Positions 40,731 through 48,242 of a stretch of 64,000 bases of DNA are shown one piece after another. Made by a program: the position numbers and the translations under genes. The stretch is from the NCBI RefSeq assembly GCF_017104965.1, contig NZ_JAAGPR010000013.1, forward strand, positions 1-64,000, given 5' to 3'. Source of the DNA: Paraburkholderia sp. Ac-20340. Its GTDB lineage: Bacteria; Pseudomonadota; Gammaproteobacteria; Burkholderiales; Burkholderiaceae. The notes under the pieces were generated by a model. The model had not been told where the DNA came from. It saw only the letters and a program-made list of their open reading frames with translations, and did not search any database. Within the stretch, counting starts at the first letter, position 1. The number at the start of each line of letters is the position of its first letter.

Positions 40731-42647
40731 ATGGCCTGGCAATTCCGCTGGCTGGTTCGCCGGGGCACGCCCGGGGCGCCCGCGCGCCCGTCGTCGCGCC
40801 GGCGCGCGTCGTCGTCCGCGTGCGGGCAGCGGTCACGTCAGCGCGGCTCGTTTGCGATCGTCGCGGTGATCGGCATCGTGGTGGCCGTGGCCGCGCTGGG
40901 CGTGATCGACGTGGCGAATCTCTATCTGTCCAAACGCGCGCTGCAGAATGTCGCCGATCTCGCGGCGCTGGCCGCCGTGCAGCAGATGGACGACAACTGC
41001 GTACAGCCGCTGGCCACCGCGAAAGCGAATGCGTCGAGCAACGGCTTTACCGTGAGCGGCACGAGCAGCACGCTTGCGGTGCAGTGCGGCCGCTGGGATT
41101 CGAGCGCGAGCGGCGGCATGACCTTCGTCACGAGCGGCGCCACGTCGCCGCTCAACGGCGTGCAGGTGACGGTCACGAAGGTCGTGCCGTACTTCTTCGT
41201 CGGGCCGCAGCGCACGCTGACGGCCAGCGCGACCGCCAAGGCGGCGGTGGTCGGCTCGTTCCAGGTGGGCACTTCGCTCGTGCAGGTGAATCTGCTCAAC
41301 GGTATGCTCAGCTCGCTGCTGGGCGGCACGTCGGTGACCCTCGATGCGGTGTCGTGGAACGGTCTTGCCAACGCCAACATCAAGATTGCGGATCTGGCCG
41401 CCGTGGCGACCTCGGCGGGCACCTATGACGGCTTGCTGGCGGCGCAGACTTCCGTGACCGGGCTCGCCAATATCCTGCTCAAGGCGGTGCAGAAGGACGG
41501 GCTGCTCACGGCCAACGTCTCGGCGGCGCAAAACGCGCTGACGGCGATTGCCTCGCTGGTCCCGCAAGGCTCGTCGAACGCCATTTCGCTCGCGTCGATC
41601 AGCGGGTCGCAGGCGCTGCTGCAACTGGGCGTCGCCAACGCCCAATATGCCGCCGATGCGACGGTGAACGTGCTGCAGATGCTGATCGTCGGCGCGGAAA
41701 TCGCGGCGGCGGGCAAGTCGCCGATCGCCCTCAACGTCGATCTGACCGGCCTGAGCGGTGTGCTGCCGGTGAGCGCCAATCTGACGCTGCAGGTGATTTC
41801 GCCGCCCACGATTGCGGTGGGCGAACCCGGTTATATCGCGGGCACGACCACGTGGCGCACGATGGCGACGACCGCGCAGATTCTGCTGGGCGTGAACGCC
41901 ACGATCTCGACGAGCCAGGGCATTGGCTACTATCTGCTGCTGCCTTATCTGCTTGACGTCACGGTGCAGTTGCCGCTCTACGTGGTCGTGGGGCAGGGTC
42001 AGGCGTGGCTCCAGTCCGCGCAGTGCGCGGCCACCCGGGCCGCGAGCACGCAGACCATCGGCGTGCAGACCGGGCTGGCCAACGTGTGTATCGGCACGCC
42101 GCTGGCGGCGGGCGTGACCGCGAATCAGGTGAGCGGCTTCTCGTGCTCGGGCACGAACTCGCGCTGGACGCTGGCTAGCATCACGCTGCTCGGCGCGAAC
42201 GTCGCGACCGTCAGTGCGCCTTCGCTGCAGGTGCCGGTCGTCAGTCCCACGACCTCGACACTCGTATTCGACGGCGACGGCAATCCGCTGGCCGGCAATT
42301 CGGTGAACTCGAACCAGATTGGCGCGGTGCTGAACAACACGCTCCAGTCGACGGTCACGCAGCTCAGCCAACTGACCGAGAGCTCGAACGGCCTGCAACT
42401 GACCTTGCTGTCGGGTGGGCTCGGTAGCGTGCTGAGCTCGCTGCTGCTGGCGCCGGTGAGCGCGCTCATCGACGGCATCGTCATGCCGATCGTTACCACC
42501 GTGCTGTCCACGGTCCTCGCCCCCATACTCAGCGGTCTCGACACCGTGCTGATCGGCCCCTTGCTGCAACTGCTCGGTGTCCAGCTCGGCGTCGCGACCG
42601 TGACCGACTATCCGCTCGCCTGCGGCGTCGCAACACTCGTCAAATAA
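40731..42647 (+). CDS. tadG: TadG-like protein with N-terminal TadE/TadG domain
   Basis: A 638-residue inner-membrane-anchored protein. A basic N-terminus precedes one helix at about 40-60 with the TadG signature GSFAIVAVIGIVVAVAALGVIDVANLYLSK in segments, then LQNVADLAALAAVQQMDDN. The large periplasmic part is Ala/Gly/Ser/Thr-rich and ends in a long hydrophobic stretch. TadG is needed for Flp pilus secretion in several species; the exact role is unclear. ATG 40731 is chosen over GTG 40713, which overlaps the previous gene. Last structural gene before the regulator. Confidence 0.86.
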   Translation: MAWQFRWLVRRGTPGAPARPSSRRRASSSACGQRSRQRGSFAIVAVIGIVVAVAALGVIDVANLYLSKRALQNVADLAALAAVQQMDDNCVQPLATAKANASSNGFTVSGTSSTLAVQCGRWDSSASGGMTFVTSGATSPLNGVQVTVTKVVPYFFVGPQRTLTASATAKAAVVGSFQVGTSLVQVNLLNGMLSSLLGGTSVTLDAVSWNGLANANIKIADLAAVATSAGTYDGLLAAQTSVTGLANILLKAVQKDGLLTANVSAAQNALTAIASLVPQGSSNAISLASISGSQALLQLGVANAQYAADATVNVLQMLIVGAEIAAAGKSPIALNVDLTGLSGVLPVSANLTLQVISPPTIAVGEPGYIAGTTTWRTMATTAQILLGVNATISTSQGIGYYLLLPYLLDVTVQLPLYVVVGQGQAWLQSAQCAATRAASTQTIGVQTGLANVCIGTPLAAGVTANQVSGFSCSGTNSRWTLASITLLGANVATVSAPSLQVPVVSPTTSTLVFDGDGNPLAGNSVNSNQIGAVLNNTLQSTVTQLSQLTESSNGLQLTLLSGGLGSVLSSLLLAPVSALIDGIVMPIVTTVLSTVLAPILSGLDTVLIGPLLQLLGVQLGVATVTDYPLACGVATLVK

Positions 42648-42656
42648 GAAGACACG

Positions 42657-44045
42657 ATGCGAACCACCACCCCCATCGAGGAACTCGACCTCTACGTCTG
42701 GGAAGGCAAAGCCGATATCGTCGAGCGCGTCGCCCGCTGCATGGCGAGCCTCGACGTCGAAGTGATCCGCGCCGACGATACCGCCATCTCGCCGCAGCGC
42801 ATTGCCGCGCGCGCGTCGATCGCGGTCGTCAGCGTGAGCGTGATCGATACCGGCGCGCTGGTGCTGCGCGACTGGCAGGCCACCCACGGCATGCCCGTGA
42901 TCTGGGTGGGCGCCGCGCCCCGCGACAACGATCCGGGCTCCTATCCCGCCGAGTACTCGCATATCCTGCCGCTCGACTTCACCTGCGCCGAGTTGCGCGG
43001 GCTCGTCTCCAAACTCGTGGTGCAACTGCGCGCGCACTCCGCGCAGACGGCGGGCGCCGATGTGCTGGTGGCCGAATCCGACACCATGCGCTCGCTGCTC
43101 AGGGAAGTGGACACCTTCGCCGACTGCGAGACCACCGTGCTCGTGCACGGCGAGACCGGCACCGGCAAGGAGCGCATCGCCGAGCTTTTGCATCGCAAGA
43201 ACAACCGCTACGGCACCGGGCCGTTCGTCGCGGTCAACTGCGGCGCGATTCCCGACGGCCTGTTCGAATCGCTGTTCTTCGGCCACGCGAAAGGGTCGTT
43301 TACGGGCGCGGCGGTGGCGCACAAAGGCTATTTCGAGCAGGCCGACGGCGGCACGCTGTTCCTCGACGAAATCGGCGATCTGCCGCTGTATCAGCAGGTC
43401 AAGCTGCTGCGCGTGCTGGAGGACGGCACGGTCACGCGCATCGGCTCGTCCACGCCGCTGAAGGTGGATTTCCGCCTGGTCGCGGCGTCCAACCGCCATC
43501 TGCCGCAGTACGTGAAGGACGGCAATTTCCGCGCCGACCTTTACTACCGGCTTGCGGTGATCGAGCTGAGCGTGCCGTCGCTGGAGGAGCGCGGCGCGGT
43601 CGACAAGATCGCGCTCTTCAAGGCCTTCGTTGCGACCGTGGTGGGCGAGGAGCGCCTCGAGGCGCTGCCTGAACTGCCGTACTGGCTGGCGGATTCGGTC
43701 GCGGCGATGCGCTTTCCCGGCAACGTGCGCGAACTGCGCAACCTGGCCGAGCGGGTGGGCGTCACGGTGCGCCAGATGGGCAGCTGGGACGCCACGCGGC
43801 TGCGCCGTCTGCTGGCCGGTTCGGGCGGTGCGCAACCGGTCGCGACCGAGCCCGCCGCACCCATCGTCGACCGTAGCAAATGGGATATGGCCGAACGGGG
43901 CCGTTTGCTCTCGGCGCTCGACGCAAACGGTTGGCGTCGCAAAGATACGGCCCAATTCCTCGGAATTAGTCGAAAAGTGTTGTGGGAAAAGATCCGTAAG
44001 TACCAAATTTTCGACGAGGAACCCGCAACCGGCGAAAGTGAGTAA
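42657..44045 (+). CDS. Sigma54-dependent transcriptional activator of the tad locus
   Basis: Bacterial enhancer-binding protein of 462 residues. An N-terminal domain (about 10-125) resembles a receiver fold but no typical phospho-acceptor setting is evident. AAA+ domain: Walker A GETGTGKE (165-172), the sigma54-contact loop reads GSFTGA (213-218) instead of GAFTGA, Walker B GGTLFLDEIGD. The C-terminal Fis-type HTH reads GWRRKDTAQFLGISRKVLWEKI. Located 9 bp after tadG, probably the operon end. It is the obvious candidate activator for the -24/-12 promoter at 30003-30018 and may bind the GTTACG/CGTAAC boxes. Confidence 0.92.
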   Translation: MRTTTPIEELDLYVWEGKADIVERVARCMASLDVEVIRADDTAISPQRIAARASIAVVSVSVIDTGALVLRDWQATHGMPVIWVGAAPRDNDPGSYPAEYSHILPLDFTCAELRGLVSKLVVQLRAHSAQTAGADVLVAESDTMRSLLREVDTFADCETTVLVHGETGTGKERIAELLHRKNNRYGTGPFVAVNCGAIPDGLFESLFFGHAKGSFTGAAVAHKGYFEQADGGTLFLDEIGDLPLYQQVKLLRVLEDGTVTRIGSSTPLKVDFRLVAASNRHLPQYVKDGNFRADLYYRLAVIELSVPSLEERGAVDKIALFKAFVATVVGEERLEALPELPYWLADSVAAMRFPGNVRELRNLAERVGVTVRQMGSWDATRLRRLLAGSGGAQPVATEPAAPIVDRSKWDMAERGRLLSALDANGWRRKDTAQFLGISRKVLWEKIRKYQIFDEEPATGESE

Positions 44046-44100
44046 TAATTGTGCCGATTTGTAAAATCGTAAAAATAGAACTGTTCAAAACAGGGACTTC

Positions 44101-44832
44101 ATGGACTACAAGTGGAGAGTTCGACAAGTCGCGTTGGCCGCGCTTTTGTTGATCGGGGGTGTTGAATCCGGTTGTGCGCAACCGATGCCCGATAGCGCTG
44201 CAAACGCGGCGGCTCAAGGCGCGGCGCAGGACACCGGCGCATCCGTGCAGCAGGCTCAGGCCGCTCAGGCGGCGCCGCTGCCGGGCACGCCCACGGCACT
44301 GACCCCGGCCGAAGCACAGCAAAGCGCCGCCGGCAATGTGGCGGAGCTGCAGCAGATGATCCGCGGCTCGGAGCTCAATGAGCTGCGCACGACTTACAAC
44401 GGCACGTATGGCGCGAGCCTGCTGTTCTACGGCAAGGAAATGACGTACTACGTGGCGCTGTTCCAGAACAAGACGTTCTGGCGCGTCATCAAGACGAGCG
44501 ACGAGTCGCGCGCCGAGCTGATCTATCGCGATTTCGTGCAGAAGACGCTGCAGCTGTCGGACGTCGAGATCCGCCGCACGCGTCTGGATGCGCAAAAGGC
44601 GTTCACGACCCGCATGATTGCGCTGACGCAGGATCACGCGAACCGTCTGCAGGCCGACCTTCAGGTCGCGCAGCAACAGCAGGCGATCGTCGCGGATCAG
44701 CAGAAGCAGACGCGCGATCAGGCTAACGCGTTGCAGGCCGAGAAGTCGGCCGCGCAGGATCAACTGCGCGCCGTGCAGCGCCAGGTGCGCGATCTGCAGC
44801 GTCAGGTGGAAGGCGGTTTGCCGGTCCACTAA
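44101..44832 (+). CDS. Exported DUF2968 coiled-coil protein
   Basis: A 243-residue protein with an N-terminal hydrophobic signal segment (about 9-24) ending near GVESGCAQP; the Cys25 lipobox is poor, so lipidation is uncertain. A core domain (about 75-150, QQMIRGSELNELRTTYNG; YYVALFQNKTFWRVI) precedes a Gln-rich coiled coil (about 175-240). It matches DUF2968, known to me mainly from Burkholderia-type genomes and without assigned function. It lies 55 bp after the sigma54 activator and ends in a good terminator, so it may belong to the tad transcript. Confidence 0.8.
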   Translation: MDYKWRVRQVALAALLLIGGVESGCAQPMPDSAANAAAQGAAQDTGASVQQAQAAQAAPLPGTPTALTPAEAQQSAAGNVAELQQMIRGSELNELRTTYNGTYGASLLFYGKEMTYYVALFQNKTFWRVIKTSDESRAELIYRDFVQKTLQLSDVEIRRTRLDAQKAFTTRMIALTQDHANRLQADLQVAQQQQAIVADQQKQTRDQANALQAEKSAAQDQLRAVQRQVRDLQRQVEGGLPVH

Positions 44833-44858
44833 AGCATCGGCTTGTGTAGGTGTAGCAG

Positions 44859-44892
44859 AAAGGCGGACGTCTTCGACGGGCCGCCTTTTTTC
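44859..44892 (+). terminator. Terminator at the end of the tad/DUF2968 region
   Basis: aaaggcgg (44859-44866) pairs with ccgccttt (44881-44888), with an inner cgtc/gacg stem, followed by a six-T run. Confidence 0.85.
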
Positions 44893-44946
44893 ATTGCGCG
44901 TAACGATGAACGAGGCGATGAACGAAGCGACGAGCGCCATGCCGGC

Positions 44947-45129
44947 TCAATGCTTGCCGTGTCGATGGGTGTCGTGACCCTTCTTCGCTTTGTCTTCGTG
45001 CTGGGGCGGGGCGGGCGCGGGCGATGGGTCGATCGAGATCGGATCGCTGGCCGGAAAGGTTTCCTCGAGCGCTTCGTCGAGCGGATCTTCCTGCGCGGGC
45101 GGCGGGGACTTCGGTTTGGATGCGCTCAT
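44947..45129 (-). CDS. Small conserved acidic protein with ETFPASDP motif
   Basis: A 60-residue soluble protein: a Pro/Lys-rich start, the motif DEALEETFPASDPISI (about residues 15-30), then a Pro/Ala stretch and a Lys/His-rich tail (AKKGHDTHRHGKH). I recall the EETFPASDP motif from short unknown proteins of soil Proteobacteria. ATG 45129 has a ggag ribosome-binding site on the minus strand; an earlier ATG at 45159 lacks one. The His-rich tail could bind metal, but that is speculation. Confidence 0.65.
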   Translation of the reverse strand: MSASKPKSPPPAQEDPLDEALEETFPASDPISIDPSPAPAPPQHEDKAKKGHDTHRHGKH

Positions 45130-45305
45130 GGCGTGCTCCGGTTGCGAGGTCGGTCGCAATCAGGATAACGCAAACGCTCAACCCTTGAATGGCAGGGTGT
45201 TTTCGCGCTGGGACGCGCGAGAGGAGCGACGCGCGCGGGCAGCGCGCATCGTTGATCCAGCAAGCGGCTGCAGGGTGCGCCGCTCGCTGGAGAACGCCAG
45301 CCGGC

Positions 45306-45803
45306 TTAGCTGTTGTTCGAGCCGTCCTGGCCGTTGCCGCCGTTGTTCACGGCGCCATACAGACGACGGCGACGCGTGACGACCACCGGGCCGTCCTGCG
45401 ACGGCGACGAACGGTCGGGCGAGGAAGGTGAAGAGGGCGCCGACCACGACTCGCGCGGTTCGCGCGGCTCTCTGGGTTCACGCGGCTCGCGCGATTCGCG
45501 GTTTTCACGCGGACCGTGACCACCGTGGCTGCCGTGCGGGCCGCGGCTCGTGTGCTCGCCGTGCGCGGGGCGCGGCGTGCGCGGACCCGGACGCGTGCCG
45601 GTGTCGAGCTGAATGGTGGAGATGGCGCGTTTGTAGATGCCTTGCAGGCCAACAGGCGTGCGCAGCATCACCAGGTACTGATCGAACGACTCGATGCATC
45701 CAGTCAGGCGAATGCCGTTGACCAGATAGATTTCGACGCGCTTGCGCTCTTTGCGCGCGGCGTTCATGAAGTCGTTTTGCGGGTGCGATTCTGCGGAAGG
45801 CAT
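45306..45803 (-). CDS. hfq2: Hfq-like RNA chaperone with long repetitive C-terminal tail (second Hfq)
   Basis: Sm-fold RNA chaperone of 165 residues. The Sm core (about 9-75) reads NDFMNAARKERKRVEIYLVN, then GIRLTGCIESFDQYLVMLRT, then an Sm2 segment GIYKRAIST where canonical Hfq has YKHAIST. There is also a one-residue insertion before it. The tail (about 80-165) is Arg/Gly/His/Pro-rich with REP/RES repeats (RESREPREPREPREPRES). Burkholderia cenocepacia is known to have two Hfq proteins with a long-tailed Hfq2; this gene fits that. ATG 45803 is preferred over an upstream TTG at 45842. No hflX or miaA neighbour, unlike the main hfq. Confidence 0.82.
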   Translation of the reverse strand: MPSAESHPQNDFMNAARKERKRVEIYLVNGIRLTGCIESFDQYLVMLRTPVGLQGIYKRAISTIQLDTGTRPGPRTPRPAHGEHTSRGPHGSHGGHGPRENRESREPREPREPREPRESWSAPSSPSSPDRSSPSQDGPVVVTRRRRLYGAVNNGGNGQDGSNNS

Positions 45804-46395
45804 GGACGAATTCTGGCCGGGCGGCTCAATGCCGCAATTCAATTGGAAACGTTTGCTCGCCGGGATTCTACCTTGTGCCGGCGAAGCGCGCGTGCGTGGA
45901 CGTACTTTACTGCAGAACTATACCGGCTCACGGTCGGCGCGGCAGATTGCCGGCGGGTGTGCATCGATGCGTCCCCGTGCATGACGAGCGAAAAAACAGC
46001 GATACCCGAATGGTCGATCTCGCGCGCCGCAGCGAAGCTCGCGGGCGCGGCGCAATGTTGCGCAGTTCTGAAACAATACACGAAAGCGGGGCGCGATCTG
46101 TGACAGTTGGACGCAGATGACGCCCGTACGTTCAACAGGGTAGTCCATGACGCGCGGGATTGCGCGCCGGATTCACGCTGATTTTGCCGCCGTGCACCGG
46201 CGAATCGTCTGCAATTGTCGGCGGAAATCATGCTTCGATCGCCAGCACGCCAGTCACACGCGTGTTGCAGTTTGTTACGTACTTCTTTATCGCGATCATG
46301 GCGTTGACTTTGCCCGAGTACGCCGCTCGCGAACCGTGCGGCTGCGCACGTGCCTGAGCCGATGCAGAAAAAAATCGCGCTAATGACGATCTTCA
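45804..46395. other. Intergenic region with no supported gene
   Basis: 592 bases between the hfq-like gene and the ECF module. Short frames exist on both strands but none has a ribosome-binding site together with a recognisable product. The hfq-like promoter should lie at its left end on the minus strand; only weak -10 matches were seen. Confidence 0.5.
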
Positions 46396-46425
46396 GGAAT
46401 AAGCGCGGCGCAAGTCCCGTTTAAC
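46396..46425 (+). promoter_or_regulatory. Candidate ECF-type promoter
   Basis: GGAATAA (46396-46402) and CGTTTAAC (46418-46425); GGAAT and CGTT are 17 bases apart, the spacing of many ECF promoters (GGAAC-N16/17-CGTT type). It is 120 bp before the small lipoprotein gene that precedes the sigma gene, suggesting autoregulation. Confidence 0.4.
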
Positions 46426-46545
46426 ACTATGTCGATGCGTTCGTTGCGGGCGGTATCCGCAGGTATCGGCAAGCATCGGCAATTCGCTATCCCAGGCAAT
46501 CGCAGCGGCATCGCGCCGTGGCGTGTGCACGGGCGGGAGATCGTC

Positions 46546-46713
46546 ATGAAGCGTGTTCGCAGTGTTCTCTGTCTCTTCATTCTTGCGTCGGCTGCGCTCT
46601 CGGGCGTGAGCCTCGCCGCGTGCAGCGACATGAATTCGGGCGGTGGAGCGTCGAACAGTTCCTCCGGCCGCTATGGCGGCGGCTCCGGCGGCGGGTCGGG
46701 CGGCGGCTACTGA
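46546..46713 (+). CDS. Small Gly/Ser-rich lipoprotein next to the ECF sigma gene
   Basis: A 55-residue predicted lipoprotein: signal MKRVRSVLCLFILASAALSG followed by a lipobox LAAC (Cys26), and a 30-residue tail of Ser, Gly, Asn and Tyr ending GGSGGGSGGGY. ATG 46546 has a clear gggaga ribosome-binding site; the frame is open upstream to 46429 without one. It sits between the candidate ECF promoter and the sigma gene, so it may be the first gene of that operon. Function unknown; an envelope-stress reporter or matrix component is possible but unsupported. Confidence 0.65.
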   Translation: MKRVRSVLCLFILASAALSGVSLAACSDMNSGGGASNSSSGRYGGGSGGGSGGGY

Positions 46714-46725
46714 GCGGCGCGCATC

Positions 46726-47349
46726 GTGTTCGGGCGCCCCTCACAGGAATTCGAAGCGCAGGTCGTGGCGCAACTGCCGCGCATGCGCCGCTACGCGCGC
46801 ACGCTCACGGGCGACGCCGCCTGGGCCGACGACCTCGTACAGGACGCCGCCGAGCGCGCGCTGTCCCGCGCGTCCTCGTTCCGGCCCGACAGCAATCTGC
46901 GCGCGTGGTTGCTGACGATCCTGCGCAACATCTATATCGACCAGTTGCGCGGCCGCCGCGAAATCGCGATGGACGACGAAAGCGCGCCGTGGCGCACGCT
47001 GGAGGCGCCACACGGCGAGGTCGACGGCCTCGTGCTGCGCGATCTGCAGCGCGCGCTCTATCAGTTGCCGTCCGCGCAACGCGAGGTGCTGCTGCTGGTG
47101 GGCGTGGAGGAATTGAGTTATCAGGAGGCGTCCGCGGTGCTTGGCGTACCGACGGGCACGGTGATGTCGCGACTCTCGCGCGCACGCGAGCATCTACGCG
47201 TGCTGCTCGACCGGGATGCGGAACAGCAAGGCACGCACGACACGCAACACGACACGGCGCGCCACGCAGCCACGCTCAGGATCGTGGGCAAGGAAGTCGG
47301 CAACGAAGCCGACAAGGCAATCGGCAAATCAGGGGGAGCGACGCGATGA
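46726..47349 (+). CDS. ECF-family RNA polymerase sigma factor
   Basis: A 207-residue group IV sigma factor. Region 2 is at about 10-80 (YARTLTGDAAWADDLVQDAA; LRAWLLTILRNIYIDQLRGR) and region 4 at about 105-165 (LPSAQREVLLLVGVEELSYQ; GVPTGTVMSRLSRAREHLR). A 40-residue His/Asp-containing tail follows. The start is GTG 46726, because the conserved N-terminal helix begins there. It overlaps the anti-sigma gene by 4 bp (ATGA). The small lipoprotein gene is 12 bp upstream. Confidence 0.93.
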   Translation: MFGRPSQEFEAQVVAQLPRMRRYARTLTGDAAWADDLVQDAAERALSRASSFRPDSNLRAWLLTILRNIYIDQLRGRREIAMDDESAPWRTLEAPHGEVDGLVLRDLQRALYQLPSAQREVLLLVGVEELSYQEASAVLGVPTGTVMSRLSRAREHLRVLLDRDAEQQGTHDTQHDTARHAATLRIVGKEVGNEADKAIGKSGGATR

Positions 47350-48218
47350 ACGACGACGAACTCGAACGCAAACCTGGCGCGCTATCGGCCGTGCCGGATG
47401 CGCAAGCCGATCTCGCCGCGCTCGGCGCTTTCGTGGATGGCGAACTGCCGCCCGATGCCCGCGCGGCCATGGCGGCACGGCTGCTCGACGATGAGACGGC
47501 CGCGCGGCGCGTTGGCGACTACCGTGCGCAAAAGGCCGCGCTGCAAGCCCTGAGCGCGGCAGGGGAGGAGGCCGCGCCACTGGCCTGGCGTGTGTTGCGT
47601 CGGCGCGATCCGTGGTGGCGGCGCACCGGCATCGCAGCGGCGTGGGCGGTCGTGGGCGCGGGTTTCACGGTGGCGGCGGGCTCGCTCGTGCCGCAGGTCG
47701 CGCCACAGCTTGCATCGGCGTGGTCGCCGCATCGCGCGAGCGTGGAGAGCCACGACAACACCATGCTCGCAAGCGACACGGAAAACTTCGCACGCCGCGC
47801 CGATGTGGCTTACGCCGTGTATTCGCCCGAGGTGCGTCATCCGGTCGAAGTCGGCGCGGCCGATGAAGCGCATCTGGTCGCATGGCTTTCGAAGCGGCTC
47901 GGCCGGCCGTTGACGATTCCGCCGCTTGGCGAATACGGCTATACGCTCGTCGGCGGACGGCTGTTGCCGGGCGGCTCGGGACCGGCCGCGCAGTTCATGT
48001 ACCAGAACGGCGCGGGCGAACGACTGACGCTGTACGTGAGCGCGTCGGGGCGCGAGCGCGATGCGGTGCAACTGCTGCGCGACGGCGGCCGCCGCACCTT
48101 CTACTGGAGCACGGACCGCATGGGCTATGCGCTGTCCGGTCCGGCTTCGGAGGGCCGTCTGCGCAAGATTGCCTATGACGTGTGTGGCGATCTCGGCGGC
48201 AACGCGGCGCAGTGGTGA
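47346..48218 (+). CDS. Membrane anti-sigma factor
   Basis: A 290-residue regulator for the preceding ECF sigma. The cytoplasmic N-terminus (about 20-95) has the anti-sigma fold signature ADLAALGAFVDGELPPDARA without a ZAS His-Cys-Cys set. One membrane helix lies at about 98-118 (GIAAAWAVVGAGFTVAAGSL), followed by a periplasmic domain of about 170 residues. ATG 47346 overlaps the sigma stop. The periplasmic domain could sense an envelope signal; which one is not visible. Confidence 0.88.
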   Translation: MNDDELERKPGALSAVPDAQADLAALGAFVDGELPPDARAAMAARLLDDETAARRVGDYRAQKAALQALSAAGEEAAPLAWRVLRRRDPWWRRTGIAAAWAVVGAGFTVAAGSLVPQVAPQLASAWSPHRASVESHDNTMLASDTENFARRADVAYAVYSPEVRHPVEVGAADEAHLVAWLSKRLGRPLTIPPLGEYGYTLVGGRLLPGGSGPAAQFMYQNGAGERLTLYVSASGRERDAVQLLRDGGRRTFYWSTDRMGYALSGPASEGRLRKIAYDVCGDLGGNAAQW

Positions 48219-48242
48219 GGCTGCGTCCGCGTACACGCCGAA

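Noticed and set aside
40833..44006. 1057-codon minus-strand frame opposite tadG and the sigma54 activator
   Set aside because: Arg/His-rich antisense shadow covering two clear plus-strand genes.
45839..46231. 130-codon minus-strand frame upstream of the hfq-like gene
   Set aside because: No ribosome-binding site, Arg/Ser/Ala-rich composition typical of spurious frames.
46160..46357. 65-codon frame with a hydrophobic stretch between hfq2 and the ECF module
   Set aside because: Starts with TTG, no ribosome-binding site and no recognised family.
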